A stretch of DNA of 41,359 nt, taken from a virus. Of the stretch, positions 23,774 to 30,590 are shown in pieces. The DNA is taken from positions 1 to 41,359 of IMG/VR virus record IMGVR_UViG_3300004181_000001, one strand, 5' to 3'. The notes under the pieces are model-generated. The model did no database searches, was not told where the DNA came from, and saw only the letters and a program-made list of their open reading frames with translations. How positions within the stretch are numbered: the stretch's first letter is position 1; every line of letters starts with the position of its first letter. The translations under genes and the position numbers were made by a program.

Positions 23774-24283
23774 ATGGATGCCACCATCAGCATTGATCTT
23801 CAACTGACCGAGCGCTCGCGAATCCTGCTCGACGCACTGGCCAAAGCGTTGCCGCCGCGCGTCGTTGCACCGGCGCCAGACGACGCCGTGCAGACAACTG
23901 CACAGCCCGACAACGGCTTCCTCAAAATCGGGCAGCACTCTGCGGACGTAGGCGGCATTTACGCCGGCATCGCGCGCGGCCTGGACGGCGAAGCCGATGG
24001 CCACCTATATCTCCTCGACGACAAGCCCACCACGGAACTGGCATGGGCGGCCGCCAAAGAATGGGCAAACGGCCTGGGCAACGGCGCCCGCCTGCCCACC
24101 CGCTTCGAAAGCGCCCTGCTTTACGCCAACCTGCAGGACAAGTTTGAAAGCGGCTGGCACTGGACCGGCACGCAGTACTCGGACAGCGGCGCCTGGCTTC
24201 AGGACTTCGGCAACGGCGACCAGAGCACCGGCGGCAAGAGCTACGAGGGGCGTTGCCGAGCCGTCCGCAGATTAGCCCTTTAA
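23774..24283 (+). CDS. DGR target protein 2 (DUF1566/C-type-lectin fold)
   Basis: A 169-residue protein. Residues 1-30 (MDATISIDLQLTERSRILLD and following) form a short helix that may mediate oligomerisation. Residues about 45-169 are DUF1566-like: GLDGEADGHLYLLDD, then AWAAAKEWANGLGNGARLPT, then WHWTGTQYSD...W.Q.F and KSYEGRCRAVRRLAL. The C-terminus is encoded by VR2. It lies 32 bases after target 1, and the two differ in their N-terminal halves, so they probably recognise ligands in different settings. No export signal is seen. Confidence 0.88.
   Translation: MDATISIDLQLTERSRILLDALAKALPPRVVAPAPDDAVQTTAQPDNGFLKIGQHSADVGGIYAGIARGLDGEADGHLYLLDDKPTTELAWAAAKEWANGLGNGARLPTRFESALLYANLQDKFESGWHWTGTQYSDSGAWLQDFGNGDQSTGGKSYEGRCRAVRRLAL
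24170..24273 (+). repeat. DGR variable repeat 2 (VR2)
   Basis: It aligns to TR (offset 675) over 104 bases with 15 differences, all at TR adenines: 12 A to G, 2 A to C, 1 A to T (TR positions 24861, 24863, 24864, 24872, 24873, 24878, 24884, 24885, 24893, 24900, 24903, 24905, 24906, 24908, 24909). Ten of the eleven AAY codons are changed; the codon at 24887 is still AAC. It extends about five bases further than VR1 at the 3' end (CAGATT). Confidence 0.95.
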
Positions 24284-24303
24284 CCCTTTAATCCTTTCGA
24301 GCC

Positions 24304-24672
24304 ATGACACTGCACACTGACCTGCCGATTTACAAGACGGGGCGCGACTTGGTCGCCCTCGCCTTCAACGTGCAGCAGCAAATGCCGCGAAGCTTCAAGC
24401 GCACCCTGGGCGAGAAGATCACCGTGCACTGCTGCGACATGCTGGACTTGATGGCGCTGGCCAACGCCTCGCGCGGGCCGGATCGCGCAGTGCACATCCG
24501 CACTCTGCTGCAGCGGCAGCACACCACCACCGTGCTGCTGCGCGTCTGCCACGACATGCGCTTTATCTCGCACAAGGTCTGGGCAGAATCCATCGTGCTG
24601 CTCGACAGCATTGGCAAGCAGGGTGGCGGCTGGCTCAAGTCATCGCACCACAGTAAAGCGCCTGCAGCATGA
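24304..24672 (+). CDS. avd: DGR accessory variability protein (Avd-type)
   Basis: A 122-residue protein. LPIYKTGRDLVALAFNVQQQ, then MPRSFKRTLGEKI, then LMALANASRG and LLRVCHDMRFISHKVWAESI match the four-helix-bundle Avd/bAvd family, also related to 23S rRNA intervening-sequence proteins. Avd forms a basic pentamer that binds the reverse transcriptase and TR RNA and is needed for mutagenic homing. The Arg/Lys-rich surface, for example RSFKR, fits RNA binding. It sits between the second target gene and the TR, its usual place. Its TGA overlaps an ATG (ATGA) that opens the reverse transcriptase frame. Confidence 0.85.
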   Translation: MTLHTDLPIYKTGRDLVALAFNVQQQMPRSFKRTLGEKITVHCCDMLDLMALANASRGPDRAVHIRTLLQRQHTTTVLLRVCHDMRFISHKVWAESIVLLDSIGKQGGGWLKSSHHSKAPAA

Positions 24673-26045
24673 CGGTCAAGTCCATCATGCCCGTGCGCAA
24701 TTTGAATCTGGTTGTGCCGCTGGCCCACAAGGCCACCGCCATGCGCACCACGGATACCGCTGCGCCACCGCAGGCCAGGTTCGGCGCAGTTACCCCGCTG
24801 ATCGGCGCAAGCCTTCGGCAGGGCGACGTAGATAGCACATCACGACGCAGTACTCGGACAACAACGCCTGGAATCAGAACTTCAACAACGGCAACCAGAA
24901 CAACAACAACAAGAGCTACGAGGGGCGTTGCCGAGCCGTCCGCAGATTCATTGCCCTACGCATTCGAGGACCTGCTGCAGGCCTACCTCGACTGCCGCGC
25001 CACCAAGCGCAACACCGCCAGCGCGCTGGCGTTTGAGGAGCGGCTCGAGGCCAACCTGATCACCCTGCACCATGAGCTGCAGGGCGGGCACTACCGGCCC
25101 GGCCGCTCCATTTGTTTTGTGATCACCCGGCCCAAGCCGCGCGAGGTGTGGGCGGCAGAGTTTCGTGACCGCATCGTGCACCACCTGCTGTACAACGCCA
25201 TCGCCCCGCGCTTCATCGCCAGCTTTGACGTTGGCAGCTCCGCCTGCATCCCGGGCCGGGGCACCCTGTACGCTGCACAGCGCCTGGAGCACGGCGTGCG
25301 GTCAGTCACACAAAACTGGAACCGGCCAGCCTTTTACCTGAAGATGGATCTGGCCAACTTCTTTGTGGCCATCGACAAAGCCACAGTGCTGGCCCAGTTG
25401 GCCCGCAAGGTGACAGAGCCCTTTTGGCTGGATCTGGCGCGCACCATTCTTTTCCACGATCCGCGCAGCAACGTCGAGGTGCGCGGCAATGCCGCCCTGC
25501 TAGCCCGCGTGCCGGCGCACAAAAGCCTGTTCAACGCGCCGGCAGACACAGGCCTGCCGATCGGCAACCTGAGCAGCCAGTTCTTTGCCAACGTGCACCT
25601 GGACGCGCTTGACCAGTTCTGCAAGCACAAGCTCAAGGCCAGGCACTACGTGCGTTATGTCGACGACTTCATCCTGCTGCACGAGTCACCCCAGCACCTC
25701 AACCAGGCGCTGCAGAAAATCACCGCCTGGCTGCCCGAACGGCTGGGCGCCCACCTGAACCCCAGCAAGACCATCCTGCAGCCCGTGGAGCGTGGCATTG
25801 ACTTTGTGGGCCACGTCATCAAGCCATGGCGCCGCACCACCCGCAAGCGCACCCTGACCACCGCTGCCACCCGCCTGCAAGCCATGCCGGCAGAAGACGT
25901 CTACGCGGCCAGCAACAGCTACCTGGGCCTGCTGCGGCAGGCCACCCACAGCCACACCGACCGCGCGCGCCTGGCGAATGTCCTGCGCGATCGCGGCCAC
26001 GCCGTCAGTGGCGATTTGACCAAGATTTTCAGGAAGGCAGCATGA
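24669..26045 (+). CDS. DGR reverse transcriptase
   Basis: The open frame is 458 codons; the conserved domain begins near codon 95 (SLPYAFEDLLQAYLDCRATK), just after the TR. RT motifs: FVITRPKPREVWAAEFRDRI and HHLLYN; YLKMDLANFF (motif A, about 223-232); GLPIGNLSSQFFANVHLDAL (DGR-type SQ, 295-304); YVDDFILL (catalytic Asp pair, 330-337); LNPSKTILQP and GIDFVGHVIKPW. The enzyme copies TR RNA with adenine infidelity. The start is unclear: ATG 24669 overlaps the avd stop and reads through the TR, and there is no ATG between codon 25 and codon 225. TTG 24951, directly after the TR, would give 364 residues, a normal DGR RT length. Confidence 0.93.
   Translation: MTVKSIMPVRNLNLVVPLAHKATAMRTTDTAAPPQARFGAVTPLIGASLRQGDVDSTSRRSTRTTTPGIRTSTTATRTTTTRATRGVAEPSADSLPYAFEDLLQAYLDCRATKRNTASALAFEERLEANLITLHHELQGGHYRPGRSICFVITRPKPREVWAAEFRDRIVHHLLYNAIAPRFIASFDVGSSACIPGRGTLYAAQRLEHGVRSVTQNWNRPAFYLKMDLANFFVAIDKATVLAQLARKVTEPFWLDLARTILFHDPRSNVEVRGNAALLARVPAHKSLFNAPADTGLPIGNLSSQFFANVHLDALDQFCKHKLKARHYVRYVDDFILLHESPQHLNQALQKITAWLPERLGAHLNPSKTILQPVERGIDFVGHVIKPWRRTTRKRTLTTAATRLQAMPAEDVYAASNSYLGLLRQATHSHTDRARLANVLRDRGHAVSGDLTKIFRKAA
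24845..24948 (+). repeat. DGR template repeat (TR)
   Basis: It begins ACGCAGTACTCGGAC and ends GCCGAGCCGTCCGCAGATT. In the frame used by the targets it reads T-Q-Y-S-D-N-N-A-W-N-Q-N-F-N-N-G-N-Q-N-N-N-N and then KSYEGRCRAVR. It has eleven AAY codons (ten AAC, one AAT), the classic set-up for adenine mutagenesis without stop codons. It is preceded by an in-frame TAG in that frame, so it is not translated as a target protein. It lies between avd and the RT domain. Confidence 0.95.
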
Positions 26046-26518
26046 AACCCCGCGCCACACCCCCCACCTACAACCACTGGCACATCCTGCTCGCCAGCCC
26101 GACAGCGCCCATGCCCGAGGCCAGGCGCCTGCACCAGCTCACCGCCATGTGGCTGGGTCTGGCCGCGCTTGAGAAAGGCGCAGCGCCTACCACCGACGAC
26201 TGGCGCGTCTGCAGCGACGCCGTCAACCTGATGGAAACACTGGTCAGCCAGGGTACCGTGCAAGACACCAGCGGCCTGCTGATCGAAGCCATCACCGCCC
26301 TGGCCATGGCCGGCAGGCGCCACCTCGAAGGCGGCCAGATCCGGCTCGACGGCCGCGGCATTCAGGCCGTGCGCGCCGTCCTCGAAGACTATGCCGCGGT
26401 GCTGGCCGCCCTGCCCGAGCGCACCATGGTCCAGTGCCACCGAGACACCGAAAGGCGCCTACGCGCCATCCTGGCAGGCAAGAGCCTGCCTCACGACGTG
26501 AAGGTCATGGCTGTATGA
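26042..26518 (+). CDS. Small helical protein after the RT, unknown function
   Basis: A 158-residue protein from MKPRATPPTYNHWHILLASP; ATGA overlap with the RT stop fixes the start. It is mostly alpha-helical (ALEKGAAPTTDDWRVCSDAV, GLLIEAITALAMAGRRHLEG). I do not recognise a family. Coupling to the RT may only reflect operon packing, so I do not call it a DGR component. Confidence 0.55.
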   Translation: MKPRATPPTYNHWHILLASPTAPMPEARRLHQLTAMWLGLAALEKGAAPTTDDWRVCSDAVNLMETLVSQGTVQDTSGLLIEAITALAMAGRRHLEGGQIRLDGRGIQAVRAVLEDYAAVLAALPERTMVQCHRDTERRLRAILAGKSLPHDVKVMAV

Positions 26519-27180
26519 AGGAAGGTCCAATTCTGATGAGCGCAGCCATGGTGGTGGCGACTCTGCGCGAGGTTGATCCAAAGACGCAGACGCGGCGGGC
26601 AATGAAGATCGCTGTGCCCGACGGCGTCACCGATTTTTGCTCTTACTACCACCCTGATCCAGGATACTGGCTGTATGGCTGGGACGACAGCGCGAAGTGC
26701 CTGCTGGAGTGGTGTGCCAAATCCCCCTACGGCGGGCCCCGCGATCGCCTCTACGTGCGCGAAAACGGCTGGCAGCGCCCCGAGCGCACCGCCAAGATGA
26801 TGCGCGAGGGCGCCGACACTTGGGCGCCCTACTACTTCGACGCCGACGGCCTCACCGAGCAAGACGTCGCCGACTTCAAAGCCTGGGGTTTCAAGCGCCG
26901 CCCCAGCATCCACATGCCCCGCTGGGCCAGCCGCATCCTGCTCGAGGTGGTCAGCATCCGCGTCGAGCGCCTGCGAGACATCAGCGAGGCTGATTGCATT
27001 GCCGAGGGCATTACCCGGCTAGGCGATGACGGCTTCGGACTGCCTGACGGTCGCCACTATCACGCGGCCGACCCGCGCATCAGTTACCTCAGCTTGTGGG
27101 AAGCCATCAATGGCGACGGGAGCGTTGAGGCTAACCCCTGGGTATGGGTAGTCGAATTCAAAAGGATCAACCATGTCTGA
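26515..27180 (+). CDS. ASCH-like phage protein
   Basis: A 221-residue protein read from ATG 26515 (ATGA overlap). PILMSAAMVVATLREVDPKT followed by QTRRAMKI, DRLYVRENGW, PSIHMPRWASRILLEVVSIR and LRDISEADCIAEGI form the pattern of phage 'ASCH-like' proteins, related to PUA-type RNA/nucleotide-binding folds. The activity is unknown. The C-terminal SLWEAINGDGS and PWVWVVEFKRI are conserved in such proteins. The start of the next gene lies just inside its end. Confidence 0.72.
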   Translation: MKEGPILMSAAMVVATLREVDPKTQTRRAMKIAVPDGVTDFCSYYHPDPGYWLYGWDDSAKCLLEWCAKSPYGGPRDRLYVRENGWQRPERTAKMMREGADTWAPYYFDADGLTEQDVADFKAWGFKRRPSIHMPRWASRILLEVVSIRVERLRDISEADCIAEGITRLGDDGFGLPDGRHYHAADPRISYLSLWEAINGDGSVEANPWVWVVEFKRINHV

Positions 27181-27448
27181 ATCCTCCCGCGCCAAGGCCC
27201 ATCGCGGCCTGACCAAGACCCTGGCCAACATGGCCAACTGCGGCAACCTGAGCAAAGACCAGTTCGCAGCCGCGCGGCAGCGCCTCATTCAGTCACAGCC
27301 CGGCTGGTCGCCCGCCAGGTGCCGCCAGCGGGCCATGGTAGAGGCCTACCTTGCACCGCAGCAGCAGCAACTACAACAGCCCAGCCACACCAACCCGGCA
27401 CTGGTGGTGGCCGCCGTGCAGGCCTTGACCGCGCGGGGTGCAGCATGA
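27173..27448 (+). CDS. Small early protein of unknown function
   Basis: A 91-residue protein (MSESSRAKAHRGLTKTLANM to TARGAA) overlapping the ASCH-like gene by 8 bases and the excisionase-like gene by ATGA. It is mostly helical, with a Gln-rich stretch. No family recognised. Confidence 0.5.
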   Translation: MSESSRAKAHRGLTKTLANMANCGNLSKDQFAAARQRLIQSQPGWSPARCRQRAMVEAYLAPQQQQLQQPSHTNPALVVAAVQALTARGAA

Positions 27449-27735
27449 GCGCCGAAGCCTACACCCTCGAAGAAGCCGCCGTCATTCTCGACTGCGAGCC
27501 AGAAACAGCTGCAGAGCGCATCGCCAACGGCGACCTGCCAGGCGTCAAATTTGGCCGCAGCTGGATACTCCCGCGCGACGCCTTCAGCCAGCGCCTCAAC
27601 GAGATCGCCCTGGAAGAGTCAGCCCGCCGCCGCAACGAACGCCAGGCCAGGGGCACCGCCGGCAACGTGATCAGCGCCGCCAAGGGCAAAGCCCCGCGTG
27701 CGCGGGTGGCGCCTACGCTGCCAGCACAATCTTAA
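27445..27735 (+). CDS. Excisionase-like (HTH_17/MerR-type) protein
   Basis: A 96-residue protein from MSAEAYTLEEAAVILDCEPE. Residues about 5-50 (YTLEEAAVILDCEPETAAER, then LPGVKFGRSWILPRDAF) match the small winged-helix excisionase family that bends attachment-site DNA and steers the integrase towards excision. It lies about 450 bases before the 3' end of the convergent integrase gene, a common int/xis neighbourhood. The Arg-rich C-terminus (ESARRRNERQARG) may add DNA contacts. Confidence 0.72.
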   Translation: MSAEAYTLEEAAVILDCEPETAAERIANGDLPGVKFGRSWILPRDAFSQRLNEIALEESARRRNERQARGTAGNVISAAKGKAPRARVAPTLPAQS

Positions 27736-27760
27736 AATTCTGAAAAACAGAGGCTGAAAA

Positions 27761-28225
27761 ATGATCAATCGCGAAATGCTGGAGTGCGGGTTCGAGACGA
27801 TGAAGGAGTTGGGCGACAAAGAAGTCAGCAGACTGGAGTTCCTGTCCGACCACATCTTCGAATTCACCACTTACGACACAGAGGTGAGCGAGCTATTTGC
27901 CAGAAAGGCCCTGGAAGTGTGTGCCGCAATCAGCGATGAACGCACTTTCGAATACATCAAGGACCCGGATAACTATCGCTGGTTTCTGCTCATGGTCAAT
28001 ATGCCATTCTTCGCCGGCCGTCTGGATTGGGGAACATCCATTCGTGGAGCGTGGTGGTCCCACGACGACACAACACTGGAAAGCAACGGCATCTGGCGCG
28101 AGGGCAAGCAATTGCGCGCGATCAAACTCACCAGGAACGATTGGCTATCTTTCGTCGCTACGCTCCTTGAGTTCGCCGGCGCGAGCGTCACACCCACAGC
28201 CGCTGCGCCAAGTCCTCAGCCCTGA
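27761..28225 (+). CDS. Accessory protein of unknown function
   Basis: A 154-residue protein from MINREMLECGFETMKELGDK (GAGG ten bases upstream). Base composition is clearly lower in GC than its neighbours, suggesting a late gain. Segments DNYRWFLLMVNMPFFAGRLD and IRGAWWSHDDTTLE look like a globular domain. No family recognised. The last about 38 bases overlap the convergent integrase gene. Confidence 0.55.
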   Translation: MINREMLECGFETMKELGDKEVSRLEFLSDHIFEFTTYDTEVSELFARKALEVCAAISDERTFEYIKDPDNYRWFLLMVNMPFFAGRLDWGTSIRGAWWSHDDTTLESNGIWREGKQLRAIKLTRNDWLSFVATLLEFAGASVTPTAAAPSPQP

Positions 28226-29360
28226 AGCTGGCATAACGCGCCGGCATCGAGCTGCCGGGCGCCCAGCCCATAATTTTCTCCACCTCTTTGTCGCGGTACA
28301 TCCAGCCGCCGCTGGCGTCGCGCATCTCATACCACTGGCAGGTGGCCTCGTGGCGCAGGTCGTGCTCTGTCAGGCCCGGGCACTGCGCATAGGCAAACAG
28401 CCGGCCAAACTGCGTTGACAGCCTTGACGACACCCGGGCCAGGTTGGCAGCGTCGCCATCCCACCACGGAAACAGCAAGTCATCCGGCCCGTACTCGCGC
28501 AGGCCCAGGTAGTGCACGGCCGCGGCGTGCAGCTCCTTGCGCATGGGCACGTCGCGCCACTTCTCGCGCCCATACCACTGCTTTGAGGCCCGCACCTTCA
28601 CCACCCGCTCGCGCAGCTGCAGCTGGCCGGCGCGCATGGTGTAGGCCTCGCGCAGCCGCACGCCCGTCAGGTAGATCAGCAAAAACAACATGCGCAGCCC
28701 GTCAGCCTCTTTCAGGTCCAGCGCCCGCTCCTTGTCCTCGCGTTTCTCGCCGGCCAGCGCCTTGATGATGCGGGCATACTCCCCCGGTTTGAGCCGCCGG
28801 TCACGCACCACGTCCACCTTGGCCACCTTGTCGGTCTCGCCCAGCTTGTCCAGGTGGGCGCGGTCCTGGGCGTTGTACGTCGAGGCGCCGCGCGGCAGCA
28901 GGCGCAACGGGTTGGCCACCGTCACGTCGGGGTGCTTGCGCAGGTAGTCGTCCAGGCAGCGCGACAGGGCCCCCACGCGCTTCCTGATGGTGCCCGGCGC
29001 AAAGTTCTGCTCCAGCTTCATGTGCTTCACCCAGGCCTGCGCCCAGTTGTAGGTCAGCTCATTCACCGTGACGCCGCCCACCTCAGACTTGAGCAGCTGC
29101 AGCACGTCGCTCTCAGACGGCGCCGCCTGGCCAGAATTGAGCCACGCCGCGATGATGATGGCCAGCCGCTCCTGCGGCCTGGCCTTCTCTGCCACAAGGC
29201 CTGCAGGCACCACGCCGGCCTTCAGCAGTCGGTCGACCTGCTCGCCGTAGCTGGTGGCCTCTGCCCGGTCGCCAAAGGTAAGGTACACCGGCTTGGGCAG
29301 CAGCTTGCTTTTGATGCACAGCTCATACTTGCCGCCCGGCGTAGCGCGCACACTGGCCAT
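28188..29360 (-). CDS. int: Tyrosine integrase
   Basis: A 390-residue protein from MASVRATPGGKYELCIKSKL; GGGGCGA upstream favours this start over Met 29402. The N-terminal arm-binding part is followed by a core-binding domain (LTYNWAQAWVKHMKLEQNFA) and the catalytic domain: TGVRLREAYTM (first Arg), EHDLRHEATCQWY (His-x-x-Arg), IMGWAPGSSM and a final Tyr in ARYASF. It recombines attP with attB. It is divergent from, and adjacent to, the attP site at 29539-29588, the usual integrase-attP arrangement. Expected lysogen site: host tRNA-Cys. Confidence 0.9.
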   Translation of the reverse strand: MASVRATPGGKYELCIKSKLLPKPVYLTFGDRAEATSYGEQVDRLLKAGVVPAGLVAEKARPQERLAIIIAAWLNSGQAAPSESDVLQLLKSEVGGVTVNELTYNWAQAWVKHMKLEQNFAPGTIRKRVGALSRCLDDYLRKHPDVTVANPLRLLPRGASTYNAQDRAHLDKLGETDKVAKVDVVRDRRLKPGEYARIIKALAGEKREDKERALDLKEADGLRMLFLLIYLTGVRLREAYTMRAGQLQLRERVVKVRASKQWYGREKWRDVPMRKELHAAAVHYLGLREYGPDDLLFPWWDGDAANLARVSSRLSTQFGRLFAYAQCPGLTEHDLRHEATCQWYEMRDASGGWMYRDKEVEKIMGWAPGSSMPARYASFRAEDLAQRLWV

Positions 29361-29421
29361 GGTCTCGCCCCTGTAGTTTGGTGCGAGTGTACTGACCAAC
29401 ACGACAAAAGATGACGATGGC

Positions 29422-29442
29422 GGGCGGTTTGACCGCCCTTTT
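29422..29442 (+). terminator. Rightward rho-independent terminator near integrase start
   Basis: The stem GGGCGGT (29422-29428) pairs with ACCGCCC (29432-29438) around loop TTG, followed by TTTT. It would stop rightward read-through of the early operon before attP. Confidence 0.62.
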
Positions 29443-29480
29443 CAGGCGGTTTCAAGCCGAAACGAGGCCAGTCGAGCCCG

Positions 29481-29510
29481 GAAAAAGAAAAGCCACCGCG
29501 AGGGTGGCTT
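29481..29510 (-). terminator. Leftward terminator just past the tRNA-Cys 3' end
   Basis: The stem AGCCACC (29491-29497) pairs with GGTGGCT (29503-29509); read leftward, the U-rich tail is the complement of the A-rich stretch 29482-29490. It lies directly downstream of the tRNA-Cys 3' end (minus strand). In a lysogen it would terminate the rebuilt tRNA transcript. Confidence 0.68.
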
Positions 29511-29538
29511 GTAAGTGCTTGATTTAAAAGGCTATTTA

Positions 29539-29588
29539 TGGAGGCGCGGGCCGGAGTCGAACCGACCTACTCGGATTTGCAATCCAAA
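29539..29588 (-). other. attP core: 3' half of tRNA-Cys (anticodon GCA)
   Basis: Read on the minus strand, this starts in the anticodon stem (GGATTGCAAATCC, anticodon GCA at 29580-29578), continues through the T arm (GGTTCGACTCC) and ends with acceptor GCGCCTCCA. It resembles bacterial tRNA-Cys. The 5' half is absent, so this is not a working tRNA but the piece that rebuilds the host gene after integration. It lies about 180 bases upstream of the integrase start. Confidence 0.8.
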
Positions 29589-29756
29589 TACCTCACATGA
29601 AATCAACGACTTACGTGAGAACCGCTCGATTCAACCGCTGCACTTCTCCCCATCAACACCGCGATCATACCTAAACTCAGGCCGACCATTCGCATCGTCG
29701 GCGCCGCCGACAGCCCGTTTGCCTCCACTTCTCCGACCGCATATCATGGAGACCCT
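29589..29756. other. attP flank and short intergenic region
   Basis: No gene is seen in these 168 bases, which separate the attP core from the next rightward gene. The AT-richer part (29589-29680) would be an arm for integrase and host-factor binding. Confidence 0.4.
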
Positions 29757-30062
29757 ATGGCCGAACCCGTCAACACGTCGCAGCTGGAGCGCAACCAACT
29801 GGTGGCCGCGCTGGCCAGGCTGTACCCGTCAGGGCTGAAGCGCACGGCGATCGAGGGCTGGCGTGATGGCTGGCACAGCTGCGTCTACATCGACCTGCCC
29901 ACCGGCCAAGTGAGCTGGCACTACCATGACAGCCACGCCTACCTGTTTGAAGGCCTGCCACCCTACCCAGGGGAATGGGACGGCCACGACACCGCCGAGA
30001 AATACCGGCGGCTCAATGCGCTGCGGCCGGCACGTGCAGGCGACGGCCTACAGCAGAAGTAG
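29757..30062 (+). CDS. Small phage protein of unknown function
   Basis: A 101-residue protein from MAEPVNTSQLERNQLVAALA (GGAGA ten bases upstream). WRDGWHSCVYIDLPTGQVSW followed by HYHDSHAYLFEGLPPYPGEW and DGHDTAEKYRR is a conserved-looking block found in small phage proteins, with several His and Asp residues that could bind metal. The function is unknown. Confidence 0.6.
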   Translation: MAEPVNTSQLERNQLVAALARLYPSGLKRTAIEGWRDGWHSCVYIDLPTGQVSWHYHDSHAYLFEGLPPYPGEWDGHDTAEKYRRLNALRPARAGDGLQQK

Positions 30063-30137
30063 CTGCCAGCCTTGCCCGGTGACCATGGCGACGGCTATCC
30101 TCGGCGCATGACCACCACTGCCACCAAGGAGCCCGCC

Positions 30138-30389
30138 ATGCCCGCCCTGCACCTACGCCGCCTGGCTGTCTTCGTGGATGAGCCGGACCCGGGCTGCTAC
30201 TACTGGGTGCTGATCGAGTCGCTGCATGACGCCTCGGTGTGGGAAGACGTTCAGTCTTCAGATGAGTCGTTTGACACCTGGCAGGCCGCCCACGAGGCAG
30301 GCAATGCCGAGCTGCTCAAGCTGGTCGCGGACCCAGACAAGGGCCCTCTGGCGGCCGGCGAGGACGAAAACGCCAGCCCGGTGGGCTAA
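30138..30389 (+). CDS. Small protein of unknown function
   Basis: An 83-residue protein from MPALHLRRLAVFVDEPDPGC with AAGGAG seven bases upstream; earlier Met 30108 lacks such a site. The segment GCYYWVLIESLHDASVWEDV has a strand-helix pattern. It ends three bases before a convergent minus-strand gene. No family recognised. Confidence 0.55.
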   Translation: MPALHLRRLAVFVDEPDPGCYYWVLIESLHDASVWEDVQSSDESFDTWQAAHEAGNAELLKLVADPDKGPLAAGEDENASPVG

Positions 30390-30392
30390 CCA

Positions 30393-30590
30393 TCAGTCAG
30401 GAATCGGCGGCGTCCCGCTTTTGAACTCCTCATGCGCCACGGCAACAGGGTCGCGGTCGCCCTTTTCTGCCTGGGCCTGCATCGCCCAGCTGGCCACCTG
30501 CAATATATCCACCTCGCCGCCGGCCAGCGTGAAGATGGTGTCGGTGAATATCTGGCGCCACTGTTTGCGTTCGCTTGTCGGCATGGTCAT
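30393..30590 (-). CDS. Small protein coupled to the SRAP gene
   Basis: A 65-residue protein (MTMPTSERKQWRQIFTDTIF to FKSGTPPIPD). Its start overlaps the SRAP stop by 4 bases, so it is probably co-translated with it. No family recognised. The sequence DTIFTLAGGEVDILQVASWA is helical and mildly hydrophobic. Confidence 0.5.
   Translation of the reverse strand: MTMPTSERKQWRQIFTDTIFTLAGGEVDILQVASWAMQAQAEKGDRDPVAVAHEEFKSGTPPIPD

Noticed and set aside
23622-24273. VR1/VR2/TR as an ordinary tandem duplication
   Set aside because: Random divergence would hit all bases; here every difference in the 99 aligned bases maps to a TR adenine.
29539-29588. A complete tRNA gene
   Set aside because: Only the 3' half from the anticodon stem onward is present; no D arm or 5' acceptor strand can be found upstream on that strand.
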